Of a DNA stretch of 34,831 bases, positions 1 to 7,050 are shown in pieces; the first letter of the stretch is position 1, and each line of letters starts with the position of its first letter. The translations under genes were made by a program, and so were the position numbers. Location of the stretch: positions 1 to 34,831 of IMG/VR virus record IMGVR_UViG_3300042305_000983; one strand, 5' to 3'. The notes beneath the pieces were generated by a model, which was given only the letters and a program-made list of their open reading frames with translations, had not been told where the DNA came from and did not search any database. This DNA comes from a virus.

Positions 1-715
1 TGAAGGACTCAAAGTCGAAATCAAAGTAATCCTCAATTATATTTCTAACATACGATTCTGAATACATTAAATTATCGTAATTGACTATATCGAAAAGATC
101 TGTTGATGTATTATATCTAAGTTGAATTATGTCATTGATATTATATCGAATTAATTCTTCTGCGATTTTATTAAGATAGTAAACAACTATCCTACCTGCT
201 TTTGATGACAAACCGTGGTAACCATTTGAATTTTTAAATTTGGGGTTAGTCTTTACAACATATTCAGAGGTTAAAAGATGATTAGAACAATCATATAGAG
301 TAATACTACCATCTGTTTCAAAACTATATTTATCAAATCCATTACTCAGGAATTCAGATTCTAATATGGTTTCTTTTTTTGTTTTTGTAGTGTAACCTCT
401 ATCACTAATATTCACGTAGAAATTAAATCTCTCGACTACTGAACCTACACCGTATTCGATATGATCTACAACACTCAAAGGGTGTTCTAATTCAAAGTCT
501 TTACCATATTTCTCAAAAAACTTTTGAGATACTTCTCCCATATTTAATATTTCTTTACTGTCACAATTCCCTAAAACAAGGATCATTTTCGAAAAAGATA
601 AACATTGGAGATCACATAACACTTTGTCATCCAAGAGTTCGAATTCGTCGACAACAAAGTCTACGAAGGTGTTGAGGAGGTGTATGTCTGAATATTTTGA
701 ATATACTAAATTCAT
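1..715 (-). CDS. Hypothetical protein, C-terminus cut by window edge
   Basis: An open minus-strand frame of 238 codons begins at an ATG (713-715) with residues MNLVYSKYSDIHLL and runs off the left edge without a stop. It is acidic, has no signal peptide or membrane segment, and I do not recognise a family. The part near residue 165 (GYHGLSSKAGRIVVYYLNKI) faintly recalls the C-terminal region of methionine adenosyltransferases, but this is too weak for a call. A TATTTATA element on the same strand (754-761) lies about 38 nt upstream. The coding reading rests on the long uninterrupted frame and on codon use like its neighbours. Confidence 0.75.
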   Translation of the reverse strand, partial: MNLVYSKYSDIHLLNTFVDFVVDEFELLDDKVLCDLQCLSFSKMILVLGNCDSKEILNMGEVSQKFFEKYGKDFELEHPLSVVDHIEYGVGSVVERFNFYVNISDRGYTTKTKKETILESEFLSNGFDKYSFETDGSITLYDCSNHLLTSEYVVKTNPKFKNSNGYHGLSSKAGRIVVYYLNKIAEELIRYNINDIIQLRYNTSTDLFDIVNYDNLMYSESYVRNIIEDYFDFDFESF

Positions 716-763
716 GATTAATTTTTTATAAATTTATTTAATTTAAAATAAACTATAAATAGA

Positions 764-788
764 AAATGGAGGACAATGTCCTCCATTT
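764..788 (-). terminator. Rho-independent terminator (probably bidirectional)
   Basis: An 11-bp perfect inverted repeat (AAATGGAGGAC, 764-774, with its complement at 778-788) has a 3-nt loop. On the minus strand it is followed by TTTTCTATTT, so it would end the transcript of the 45-residue gene at 810-947. An A-rich flank on the other side allows some activity in both directions. Confidence 0.75.
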
Positions 789-809
789 CATAAATTAACC
801 CAAGATCAA

Positions 810-947
810 TTATTGAGCGTCGTTGGATTTATTGTAGTATTTCTCGACAGTCTTTTTGATAACGTCTTGGTTAGTTGACTCAGTTGTTACATTTTGTGTT
901 TGAACATTCTGAGTTTGGTTTTGTTTATTTTTGCATCCGCAACCCAT
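810..947 (-). CDS. 45-aa cysteine-starting small protein
   Basis: A complete 45-residue frame starts MGCGCKNKQNQTQNVQTQ and ends at a TAA, followed 20 nt later by a strong terminator on the same strand. A TATTTATA element (977-984) lies 29 nt upstream. The N-terminal Cys-Gly-Cys followed by a Gln/Asn/Thr-rich stretch and a short charged helix (DVIKKTVEKYYNK) is unusual for so small a protein. The two cysteines could bind metal or be a modification site, but this is inference. No family is recognised. Confidence comes from the promoter-gene-terminator arrangement. Confidence 0.65.
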   Translation of the reverse strand: MGCGCKNKQNQTQNVQTQNVTTESTNQDVIKKTVEKYYNKSNDAQ

Positions 948-1017
948 TTTACAATTTTTTTTGAGGTTTATATACCTATAAATATTAAGATCTTTCTTTT
1001 AAAGTGTAAATCCTTCA

Positions 1018-1025
1018 TATTTATA
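1018..1025 (+). promoter_or_regulatory. TATTTATA element, candidate late promoter
   Basis: TATTTATA sits 13 nt before the ATG of the 1039 operon. The same octamer at similar distance precedes the genes at 17627, 25086 and 25655; it is one of a set proposed here as phage-specific promoters. Confidence 0.45.
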
Positions 1026-1038
1026 AATAAAATTTAAT

Positions 1039-2565
1039 ATGAAATTTTATGATTTTTTGATACTAGAGAATGAGAAATTCAAACAAAAGTTTGATTCGAG
1101 AAGGTATCGTAAAATAGAAAGTATCGCTGAAAGATCTTTAGATCAAAATGATATAATTGAATTTTTGGGTGAAAATTTAGATTCACTATACGGTGATGAA
1201 CAGTTATTTGAATTAAAGGATTTGATTGTTAATTTCAAACAAGTAAAAGAATTTTTGGATAAGAAGTCTTTGAAGGAGTATAGTTCTTCAGAAGAATTGA
1301 AACAAGCATTGAATAATTTAAAGAAAGATATGTTAAATTTGAATACATCTGCTGATGTAATTAAAGTTTACGAAGATGAAAATTATGTTTTGGTTTATCC
1401 TGAAAACTTTACCTCCGCTAAATTATATGGGGGTCTGATCAATAATCCATATTCTGTTTCCAAAGATGAAATTAAGTATTTGAAAGAAAAATTATATGGT
1501 GTCACTTTCTATTTAATACCCAAAAATGGTAGTGAATTTACTTACAAAATAACATATAAATTTGGAGGTGAGTTTATGATATTCGACAAAGGGGGTACAA
1601 GAATCGGAATAAATCGAATTGATAGATCTATTTTACAAAAATGTAGAGACTTTGTTTACGAAAAATTCAAAAAAATAGTTAATATCTTTGAAGATGATTA
1701 TTTGAAAGAAAAATATATTGCTCTTAATTTGGAAGGTATTGAACAAAAAGCTAAACAAAATCAAGACAAACTTAGACAAGAGGACGCTTGGTTTGGAACC
1801 GATATTGGAAACAGAGCAAAGGCGGCTTTCGAATATTCTAAGGATTATCGTAATGCTGGTTTTGAAGAATTACGTGATATTTACGACTTATATTGGGACG
1901 GTTATGCTGAGTTCAGTACAGAACCTGAAGGGGAGGGTGCGGTCTTCAGAGTTTTAAACCAAGAAGAAGCGGACAACGAATCACAACAATATTGGGAAAG
2001 TTATGTTGATGATGTTGATCCGACAGAGGCATTTAGTCGAATTTATTTAAATCATTTTCTCGATGAAGAAAAAATCAAAGAATATTTTTGGTCACTTATG
2101 GAGGACCAAATCAAAGATGATCTCGAATCGTATTTCGAAGTTGAAGAATTACCCATCAATTCATACGACCAAAGAAAAATTGATAGGTTAAAAAGTGAAA
2201 AAGATTCCCTTCAACAGGAAATAGATAATGAAGAGATGAGTGATGAGGACATTAAAAGTCATCAAGAAAGAATAGATGAAATTGATTTGGAAATTGAAGA
2301 GATAGAAGAAAATGCTGAAAGGGAACCAACCAGTGATCAAATCGAAGAAAAAATCGATGAAGAATGGTATAATGTATCGAGGAGTGATTTGATAGATTGG
2401 ATTGAGGAGATAGGGTTGGATTTAGGGGATTTTCTAGATACTGAAGCGTTAATCAAAAATTTAATAAGTGACGGTGAATATGGTTCATCATTATCTACAT
2501 ATGATGGTGATTACAACTATTATAATATGGACGGAAAGGATTATTATGCTTTTAGAATTTCATGA
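1039..2565 (+). CDS. 508-aa acidic phage protein related to its downstream neighbour
   Basis: First gene of an operon running to 5195. The N-terminus (MKFYDFLILENEKFKQKF) is a short charged leader containing I-L-E, similar to leaders on other proteins in this window. Residues ~105-190 (YEDENYVLVYPENF...GVTFYLIPKNG...FMIFDKGG) align by eye with the region of the next gene that carries the GANTKWCT motif, but that motif is absent here, so this looks like a degenerate paralogue. Residues ~385-445 are a very acidic, probably coiled-coil stretch (SEKDSLQQEIDNEEMSDEDI). There is no signal peptide or membrane segment. Function unknown; packaging in the virion is possible but only inferred. It overlaps the next gene by ATGA. 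Confidence 0.85.
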   Translation: MKFYDFLILENEKFKQKFDSRRYRKIESIAERSLDQNDIIEFLGENLDSLYGDEQLFELKDLIVNFKQVKEFLDKKSLKEYSSSEELKQALNNLKKDMLNLNTSADVIKVYEDENYVLVYPENFTSAKLYGGLINNPYSVSKDEIKYLKEKLYGVTFYLIPKNGSEFTYKITYKFGGEFMIFDKGGTRIGINRIDRSILQKCRDFVYEKFKKIVNIFEDDYLKEKYIALNLEGIEQKAKQNQDKLRQEDAWFGTDIGNRAKAAFEYSKDYRNAGFEELRDIYDLYWDGYAEFSTEPEGEGAVFRVLNQEEADNESQQYWESYVDDVDPTEAFSRIYLNHFLDEEKIKEYFWSLMEDQIKDDLESYFEVEELPINSYDQRKIDRLKSEKDSLQQEIDNEEMSDEDIKSHQERIDEIDLEIEEIEENAEREPTSDQIEEKIDEEWYNVSRSDLIDWIEEIGLDLGDFLDTEALIKNLISDGEYGSSLSTYDGDYNYYNMDGKDYYAFRIS

Positions 2566-3551
2566 CAAAAAATACACTCATTAAAGAAGGAAGGAGAGAA
2601 GATATACTCACCAAAGACCCTGAACAATTCAGAGTACCTTCTGAACAAGAAGTAGATACTCCTTTTCATAAAAAAACAAATTATAAATACTTAAATTGGG
2701 TCTTCGACCAGTATAACAAAAACGAAGATTATTCATTCGAAGAATTATCCAATATAGTGGAGAGGTTCGATAAGATAAGTAAAAACCTGACCAAAAAAGA
2801 CATCAACCAATACAAGGATCTTGATGAACTTTTGAATATCTTCAAATTCTACGGATCGACCAAAGAAGAAAAAAAGTCGGGAAAAAAAGTATTACTTGAC
2901 ACGGATGATTTTTTGGTTATTCGACCACTCACCCGTGAAGCATCATGTTATTATGGAGCCAACACCAAATGGTGTACCTCTGCAACTGCGGAGGGTAAGA
3001 ACAAATTCGAACAGTATGCTTCCACTGGAAAGTTATATTATATCATATCAAGAAAACCTTTGGATATGAAAAATTGGAATAAGGTGGCGATATATGTAGA
3101 TGATTATTATGGTGGTGAAGTCTTCTATGATAATTTGGATGTCACCATGAACAAACAACAATCAGAAGACTATCTGTCAATTTTATCTTCAGATGTAATT
3201 GAATCCATAAGAAATGATTATTCAAGCGATGAAAATCAGGATAAATGGAGAAACCTAAAAAATGTTTTATACAATTATCCATATGTAAAATTTAAATCCA
3301 ACGGTCATGTAATTGGAATGTGGGGTGAAAATGATAAGTTGAATTTTATAATTGATGATGATGAGTTTTTTGGGATTGTGGATGGAAATAAAGTTGTTTT
3401 TTATTCACAGGACAAACCTATTGTTGAAGAAATAAAAATTGATGATTTTTTGAGATCGGCCGTTTACCGAAATGTAGGAATTCCATTTAAGAATTTGGTT
3501 TATTTATCTTTTGTAAATTTTCTTGTATCTTTTATAAAGAAAATCTATTAG
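2562..3551 (+). CDS. Phage protein with GANTKWCT motif
   Basis: The ATG overlaps the previous stop (ATGA). The N-terminus MTKNTLIKEGRREDILTKDP contains I-K-E/G, matching the prohead-protease-like leader pattern seen elsewhere here. The core, residues ~110-205, reads LLDTDDFLVIRPLTREASCYYGANTKWCTSA and continues into alternating strands (KLYYIISRKP, KVAIYVDDYYGGEVFYD). I recognise the YGA(N/G)TKWCT signature as recurring in uncharacterised proteins of large phages, but I know no function for it. The conserved Cys, Trp and Lys could be an active site; this is a guess. It is probably co-transcribed with the related gene upstream. Confidence 0.85.
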   Translation: MTKNTLIKEGRREDILTKDPEQFRVPSEQEVDTPFHKKTNYKYLNWVFDQYNKNEDYSFEELSNIVERFDKISKNLTKKDINQYKDLDELLNIFKFYGSTKEEKKSGKKVLLDTDDFLVIRPLTREASCYYGANTKWCTSATAEGKNKFEQYASTGKLYYIISRKPLDMKNWNKVAIYVDDYYGGEVFYDNLDVTMNKQQSEDYLSILSSDVIESIRNDYSSDENQDKWRNLKNVLYNYPYVKFKSNGHVIGMWGENDKLNFIIDDDEFFGIVDGNKVVFYSQDKPIVEEIKIDDFLRSAVYRNVGIPFKNLVYLSFVNFLVSFIKKIY

Positions 3552-3565
3552 TCTTGAGAAAAGAA

Positions 3566-4246
3566 ATGTATTTACCATACAACTGGATGTTCAAATTACC
3601 AGTTGATCTCGAACATAAAAAATATGTTCTACTAGCCACATTTCAGAAATATGATAATGATTTTGATGAACTCAAAATTTATCCTACCTTCACTGAAATT
3701 AGTTTTCATTTTGCCGATGCGATGACCATATTGAATGATGGGAAATTCTTGGCATTCAAAAACGCATTTGAATATACCACTCATAACCTTCAGATTGACG
3801 AACTACAAGCAGGAGAAGTTCCGAGAGAATTTTATAAAATGGATGACTTCAAAGAATACGTTGAATATTCTAAGTCAACACATATGAAATACTTTGGATT
3901 GTTTGAGTCATTATGGAAAAAAGTAAATTGGAGTACCCAAGTCCTGACAAAAGAAAACTTCGACATGCTGTCGTTGGGGAAAGGATACGTTGATTTAATT
4001 TATAGAGGAGAAAATCTTTATTTTGTATATGAAAGAAAGATGAAGTCCCCCAAATCGAATCAATACTATGTTGAAATAAAGGCAATTAAAGACCTCAACG
4101 AAAGGAATAAAATATTACCAGTTTTGGAAGTCAGGACTGATGATTTCTTTCCACTTAATGAGTCTGTATTACCCTGTCTTCAATCAAGAATTAACCATAT
4201 AATTGAAGAGACGTTGAGAATTGATATATTCAAAAAGGTAATATGA
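3566..4246 (+). CDS. Hypothetical phage protein, 226 aa
   Basis: The ATG at 3566 (MYLPYNWMFKLPVDLEHKKY) is preferred. An in-frame TTG at 3554 would add four residues and place the start 2 nt after the previous stop, so either is possible. The protein is soluble-looking, mixed alpha/beta, with aromatic-rich segments and no motif I recognise. A stretch near the middle (YVDLIYRGENLYFVYERKMKSP) looks like a beta meander. It ends in an ATGA overlap with the next gene, supporting translational coupling in the same operon. Confidence 0.8.
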   Translation: MYLPYNWMFKLPVDLEHKKYVLLATFQKYDNDFDELKIYPTFTEISFHFADAMTILNDGKFLAFKNAFEYTTHNLQIDELQAGEVPREFYKMDDFKEYVEYSKSTHMKYFGLFESLWKKVNWSTQVLTKENFDMLSLGKGYVDLIYRGENLYFVYERKMKSPKSNQYYVEIKAIKDLNERNKILPVLEVRTDDFFPLNESVLPCLQSRINHIIEETLRIDIFKKVI

Positions 4247-4644
4247 GAGAGTTAGATAAGGTTCCTTACGATGAGGAAACCGGCAAATTTTATAAACATT
4301 TACTTACCTACGCATCAGAGGTTGGATCCATCAAGTTTGAGGTTCAAGATGTTTCGTTATGGAAGAGAAATGAATTGGAAAAGGTTAAGAACGTATTCCA
4401 ACAAGATCTTGTCGAGATAAATGAAAAAATCCAAAGATTAATGGATGATATTGTGTTGAATGATATGATCTATTCGAGCAATATGAACTTCGAGCCCATA
4501 GTTGGTCACACCTACCACCTTTATGAGAATAAAAAAGGTGAAAAATTTTTATCACTTATTGAACCGGAATTGTGGAATATGCCGTATCTTGGTACCTACA
4601 AACTAAATTCAGACAGGAAATGGGTTTCAATAAAAAATTCTTGA
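4243..4644 (+). CDS. Hypothetical phage protein, 133 aa
   Basis: Starts inside the previous stop codon (ATGA). It begins MRELDKVPYDEETGKFYKHLL. The middle is predicted helical (NELEKVKNVFQQDLVEINEKIQ), and the C-terminal half carries a short beta-rich region (PIVGHTYHLYENKKGEKFLSLI) resembling the small SH3-like tails common in phage proteins, followed by W-x-x-x-Y-L-G. That tail resemblance is an impression only. No function is assigned. The next gene starts within its last 25 nt. Confidence 0.8.
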   Translation: MRELDKVPYDEETGKFYKHLLTYASEVGSIKFEVQDVSLWKRNELEKVKNVFQQDLVEINEKIQRLMDDIVLNDMIYSSNMNFEPIVGHTYHLYENKKGEKFLSLIEPELWNMPYLGTYKLNSDRKWVSIKNS

Positions 4645-4778
4645 GTGAAGAGTCAATCAAGTCGAGGTTGGAGATGGGTATGAAATTAGAAAAAATATTC
4701 CATGCCGACTGCTTGATTTTCACAGATGAATATTCCTATAATTTGTATGAGAACTACATTAATAACAAATGGGTATGA
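4620..4778 (+). CDS. Small hypothetical protein, 52 aa
   Basis: The frame is open further upstream, but the likely start is the ATG at 4620 (MGFNKKFLSEESIKSRLEMG), giving a 25-nt overlap with the preceding gene rather than a 73-nt one. It contains one helix (ESIKSRLEMGMKLEKIF) followed by a short acidic/aromatic tail (TDEYSYNLYENYINNKW). No family recognised. Its stop overlaps the next start, in keeping with the operon. Confidence 0.6.
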   Translation: MGFNKKFLSEESIKSRLEMGMKLEKIFHADCLIFTDEYSYNLYENYINNKWV

Positions 4779-4966
4779 ACTACGATAAAAAGTTGATCAA
4801 AAAGTTGACAAGACCAATTCATATCACTTATATTAGTGACGTATATTTCAAAAACAATATGGATTTAGCTAGAAAAGAGATTCAATCAATGATCGATGAC
4901 GGACTTGTGGTTGAATCCAAATATGGAAAAGACTACTATGTATTAACGGCGAAGACAGATGGATAA
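4775..4966 (+). CDS. Small winged-helix-like protein
   Basis: The start at 4775 (MNYDKKLIKKLTRPIHITYI) overlaps the preceding stop as ATGA; a start at 4769 would add two residues. Of 63 residues, the section MDLARKEIQSMIDDGLVVES followed by KYGKDYYVLT has the shape of a winged helix: a recognition helix, then a two-strand wing ending in a tyrosine-rich strand. It could be a small DNA-binding regulator, or only a structural look-alike. It overlaps the DUF3310 gene by 8 nt. Confidence 0.65.
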   Translation: MNYDKKLIKKLTRPIHITYISDVYFKNNMDLARKEIQSMIDDGLVVESKYGKDYYVLTAKTDG

Positions 4967-5195
4967 TAAAGAAATGGTGAATCACCCGAATCATTATGGG
5001 GGTGAAAATAACATATACGAAGCGATTAAGGTCATAGACGCTTGGGAGTTGGGGTTCTCTTTGGGTAATACAGTAAAGTATATCTCAAGAGCGGGGAAGA
5101 AGAATTCTGACAAAGAATTAGAAGACCTTAAAAAAGCAAAATGGTATTTGGATCACCATATAAAAAACTTAGAAACCAAATTAAACAATCAATAA
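4959..5195 (+). CDS. DUF3310 family protein
   Basis: The 78-residue sequence has the family hallmarks in order: VNHPNHYGG near the N-terminus, then YEAIKVIDAW, LGNTVKYISRAGKK, and EDLKKAKWYLDHHI. DUF3310 proteins are small helical proteins found almost only in phages, often annotated as nucleotide-kinase-like, with no settled biochemical function. It is the last gene of the 1039-5195 operon. The identification is strong; the function is not known. Confidence 0.92.
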   Translation: MDNKEMVNHPNHYGGENNIYEAIKVIDAWELGFSLGNTVKYISRAGKKNSDKELEDLKKAKWYLDHHIKNLETKLNNQ

Positions 5196-5246
5196 AACCT
5201 ATATAATTATTAGTTGTAATAAACCAAAAAAAAACAAGTAAAAAAA

Positions 5247-5453
5247 ATGAAAAACCTTCTTTTGATGGCTGCGATTCTTGGACTTGTATCATGTGGAACC
5301 GAAACAACTTGCGATTGTTCACCCGAATGTGCGGCGAAATGCCACGGGGACTCACTCGTTGTTGACTCTGTCTCTTTGGACACCACAGGTATTGAGAACG
5401 TTGAAGAGCTCTTGGATACGTTGGAGACACTTCCAGCTGCGACACCCAAATAA
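5247..5453 (+). CDS. Small phage lipoprotein
   Basis: 68 residues: a short charged start (MKN), a hydrophobic run (LLLMAAILG) and the lipobox L-V-S-C with the acylated cysteine at position 16. The mature part begins G-T-E-T and has four more cysteines spaced as CDCSPECAAKC, then an acidic tail. It would be exported by Sec and lipid-anchored; the lack of membrane segments fits a periplasm-facing lipoprotein. Small phage lipoproteins are often superinfection-exclusion or lysis-accessory factors, but that role is inference. It stands alone and is followed by a terminator. Confidence 0.85.
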   Translation: MKNLLLMAAILGLVSCGTETTCDCSPECAAKCHGDSLVVDSVSLDTTGIENVEELLDTLETLPAATPK

Positions 5454-5479
5454 TTTTTAACCATTCGGAAAAATTAATT

Positions 5480-5509
5480 GAGGAGACCTTTTGGTTTCCT
5501 CATTTTTTT
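5480..5509 (+). terminator. Rho-independent terminator after lipoprotein gene
   Basis: GAGGAGACC (5480-5488) pairs with GGTTTCCTC (5493-5501), including one G-U, around a TTTT loop. A seven-T run follows. The -33 element of the next promoter lies in the loop and right arm. Confidence 0.85.
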
Positions 5510-5520
5510 GCTTATCTTTG
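5489..5520 (+). promoter_or_regulatory. Bacteroidota-type promoter TTTTG-N19-TATCTTTG
   Basis: TTTTG (5489-5493), 19-nt spacer, TATCTTTG (5513-5520) matches the Bacteroidota -33/-7 consensus. It is interlocked with the preceding terminator and serves the gene at 5541. Confidence 0.8.
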
Positions 5521-5540
5521 TGGTATCAAAAAACACACCC

Positions 5541-5777
5541 ATGATGACAATCGCTGAGATGCTTGCAGTTCAAAACCCGATGAAGTGGTCTGCTTTGGAA
5601 AACCCGATTGAACTCAGTCAGGTTTATATCAAATATGCTAGTCGGTGGGTAAATATGTCCGAGGTCGAACGACTCATCGATCAGGAAACACCTGAAGAGT
5701 TCGAGTTCATCTTCACACAATCAGATGACACAGCAATCGTTGAAAGTCTGATCGATATTTGGTCAACACTAAACTGA
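5541..5777 (+). CDS. Hypothetical phage protein, 78 aa
   Basis: The frame is open from 5478, but that extension would translate through a terminator and promoter, so the ATG at 5541 (MMTIAEMLAVQNPMKWSALE) is chosen, 20 nt after the -7 element. The product is small, acidic and helical (SEVERLIDQETPEEFEFIF) with no recognised domain. It is convergent with the minus-strand gene at 5789. Confidence 0.7.
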   Translation: MMTIAEMLAVQNPMKWSALENPIELSQVYIKYASRWVNMSEVERLIDQETPEEFEFIFTQSDDTAIVESLIDIWSTLN

Positions 5778-5788
5778 GTATAGATCGA

Positions 5789-6100
5789 TCACATGAAGTG
5801 TCTTCTAATCTTATCGTGACTATATTCCATAATGACCTTCCTTACTTTGGGGAGGTCATTTTCATTTAATTTCATTTTCTTGTTCAGATAATCAATCATG
5901 TGAACTGTATCTGAATCCACGATTGTGTATTCGGATAAACCGATAGGTTTACTGGTGAAAGACTTCTTAGCTCTATCAAACCAAACCATAGAAAGGTTGG
6001 GAGATTCCAACTCTTCAAAAAATACACAGTATCGTTGATCCTGTTTTTCAACAAAAACATTATACTTCTCGTCTAAAACCTTCAATATAGACTTCTTCAT
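5789..6100 (-). CDS. Hypothetical phage protein, 103 aa
   Basis: A complete frame starting MKKSILKVLDEKYNVFVEKQ. The N-terminal M-K-x-x-I-L-K-V-L-D-E is similar in style to the leaders on the LRR proteins (MKDLIKKILKE), although the [I/L]-x-E spacing is only partly matched (V-L-D-E). The rest alternates strands and helices (QRYCVFFEELESPNLSMVWF) with no known motif. It is convergent with the gene at 5541, and its start faces the divergent gene at 6147. Confidence 0.7.
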   Translation of the reverse strand: MKKSILKVLDEKYNVFVEKQDQRYCVFFEELESPNLSMVWFDRAKKSFTSKPIGLSEYTIVDSDTVHMIDYLNKKMKLNENDLPKVRKVIMEYSHDKIRRHFM

Positions 6101-6124
6101 TTTAATAAAATAGTTTTTATTTTA

Positions 6125-6132
6125 TATTTATC
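6125..6132 (+). promoter_or_regulatory. TATTTATC, variant of the TATTTATA element
   Basis: One mismatch from TATTTATA, 14 nt before the ATG at 6147, within the distance range seen for the other copies (13-18 nt). Confidence 0.35.
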
Positions 6133-6146
6133 AATAAAAATAGTTT

Positions 6147-6662
6147 ATGAAATTAGTTACAAGTCTCAAAGACCTCGTTTTAGAATTTTTTGGAAGGACC
6201 CTTTATCTTCCAAAGATCAAAAAGGGAGGTAAGGTAATTGAATTTGGAGTTTCACTCGAGCAGATGAAAGATCGAAGTGGTGAAGACGATCCAAACGACC
6301 CTGCGGTTATGAAAATGATCCATAGAAGACTTGATGTTGGTTGGAGAACTGGTGTTCCAAATATATGGATATGGGAGTCGGTCAAGAAAAATTTCGATGT
6401 TGTCTTCCAAACCATAGATGATCTTTATGATCCTGACATCGAAAGAAACAGAGTTTTATTTTTGGCACCACACGATTTATTAGATCAGATAGAATTTGTT
6501 ACAGAAATTGAGGCTTATGATAAAGACACAATGGCACTCAAAGTAATCACTTCAGGGGTTGGATCACCAAATCGTGGATTCTTCAGGAACAAACAAAAGA
6601 CACCGACCATAAGTTTGACCGAAAGTTACAAAAAAATTCCTACGATTGTTTTGGAAAATTGA
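6147..6662 (+). CDS. Hypothetical phage protein, 171 aa
   Basis: Starts MKLVTSLKDLVLEFFGRTLY. The N-terminal helix SLKDLVLEFF is leader-like but is not followed by a clear cleavage pattern. The rest is a mixed alpha/beta protein with the conserved-looking segments RRLDVGWRTGVPNIWIW and ITSGVGSPNRGFFRNKQKTP. It is not recognised as any enzyme. It ends immediately before a promoter driving the small RNA at 6685. Confidence 0.75.
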   Translation: MKLVTSLKDLVLEFFGRTLYLPKIKKGGKVIEFGVSLEQMKDRSGEDDPNDPAVMKMIHRRLDVGWRTGVPNIWIWESVKKNFDVVFQTIDDLYDPDIERNRVLFLAPHDLLDQIEFVTEIEAYDKDTMALKVITSGVGSPNRGFFRNKQKTPTISLTESYKKIPTIVLEN

Positions 6663-6680
6663 AAAAAAGGCTTATCTTTG
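6649..6680 (+). promoter_or_regulatory. Bacteroidota-type promoter for the 6685 RNA
   Basis: TTTTG (6649-6653), 19-nt spacer, TATCTTTG (6673-6680). No start codon with a useful frame follows before the terminator at 6851, so its product is most likely an RNA. Confidence 0.8.
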
Positions 6681-6684
6681 TATT

Positions 6685-6873
6685 GTTAACGATGGTTGAC
6701 TGGTCGCCAGGAGTCTGATTGTCTGTACTGGGACGAGATTATAAAAGATGATCATCGGATATTGAGTTAATCCGTACAATCTCAACGTCAAGAGCCTGGC
6801 GATTAGGTTCAGGGGTGATGTACCTCAATCCGATCGGATGGAACACATTGAAGGACCTTCGGGTCCTTTTTTC
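6685..6873 (+). ncRNA. Probable structured small RNA, about 190 nt
   Basis: The interval lies between a full promoter (ending 6680) and a strong terminator (6851-6873) and contains no ORF. It folds by inspection: TCGCCAGG (6704-6711) pairs perfectly with CCTGGCGA (6795-6802). Inside, GATTGT (6717-6722) pairs with ACAATC (6776-6781), and CGGAT/ATCCG (6756-6760 with 6770-6774) forms a hairpin. Downstream, GATTAGGT...ACCTCAATC (6801-6830) forms another. The length and long central stem with internal loops are similar to 6S RNA, but I see no conserved 6S bubble that would prove it. Other options are an antisense regulator or an RNA acting on host polymerase. Confidence 0.7.
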
Positions 6874-6874
6874 G
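6851..6874 (+). terminator. Terminator with UUCG tetraloop
   Basis: AAGGACC (6851-6857), loop TTCG, GGTCCTT (6862-6868), then a T run. The C(UUCG)G loop is an extra-stable tetraloop. Confidence 0.9.
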
Positions 6875-6875
6875 T

Positions 6876-6908
6876 TTTTGGAAATTTAAAAACTTCGCTT
6901 TATATTTG
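6876..6908 (+). promoter_or_regulatory. Bacteroidota-type promoter TTTTG-N20-TATATTTG
   Basis: TTTTG (6876-6880) directly after the terminator T run, 20-nt spacer, TATATTTG (6901-6908). It drives the 39-aa ORF and dCMP deaminase. Confidence 0.75.
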
Positions 6909-6929
6909 TCCTATAAATCCTTTTCACTC

Positions 6930-7049
6930 ATGACAAAAGCACAAGTTAAAATGATGATCGAAATGTCGGATCCTGATTTCGTTTACACGATGTTGTTGGA
7001 TCAGGAATTGGATGATCTTGCGGATTGGGTTGCAGACAAATATTTTTAA
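6930..7049 (+). CDS. 39-aa small protein upstream of dCMP deaminase
   Basis: ATG at 6930, 21 nt after a promoter; it reads MTKAQVKMMIEMSDPDFVYT and ends in a TAA one base before the deaminase ATG. It is a small amphipathic acidic helical peptide. The tight spacing suggests translational coupling, so it may act as a leader cistron or a small subunit. It is short enough that the coding call depends on context. Confidence 0.6.
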   Translation: MTKAQVKMMIEMSDPDFVYTMLLDQELDDLADWVADKYF

Positions 7050-7050
7050 A

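Noticed and set aside
1-715. Methionine adenosyltransferase-like C-terminal region
   Set aside because: Only one short segment resembles the family; nucleotide-binding motifs are not visible in the readable part.
5478-5540. Upstream extension of the 5541 gene starting at 5478
   Set aside because: It would translate through a perfect terminator hairpin and a complete promoter; the ATG at 5541 is 20 nt after the -7 box.
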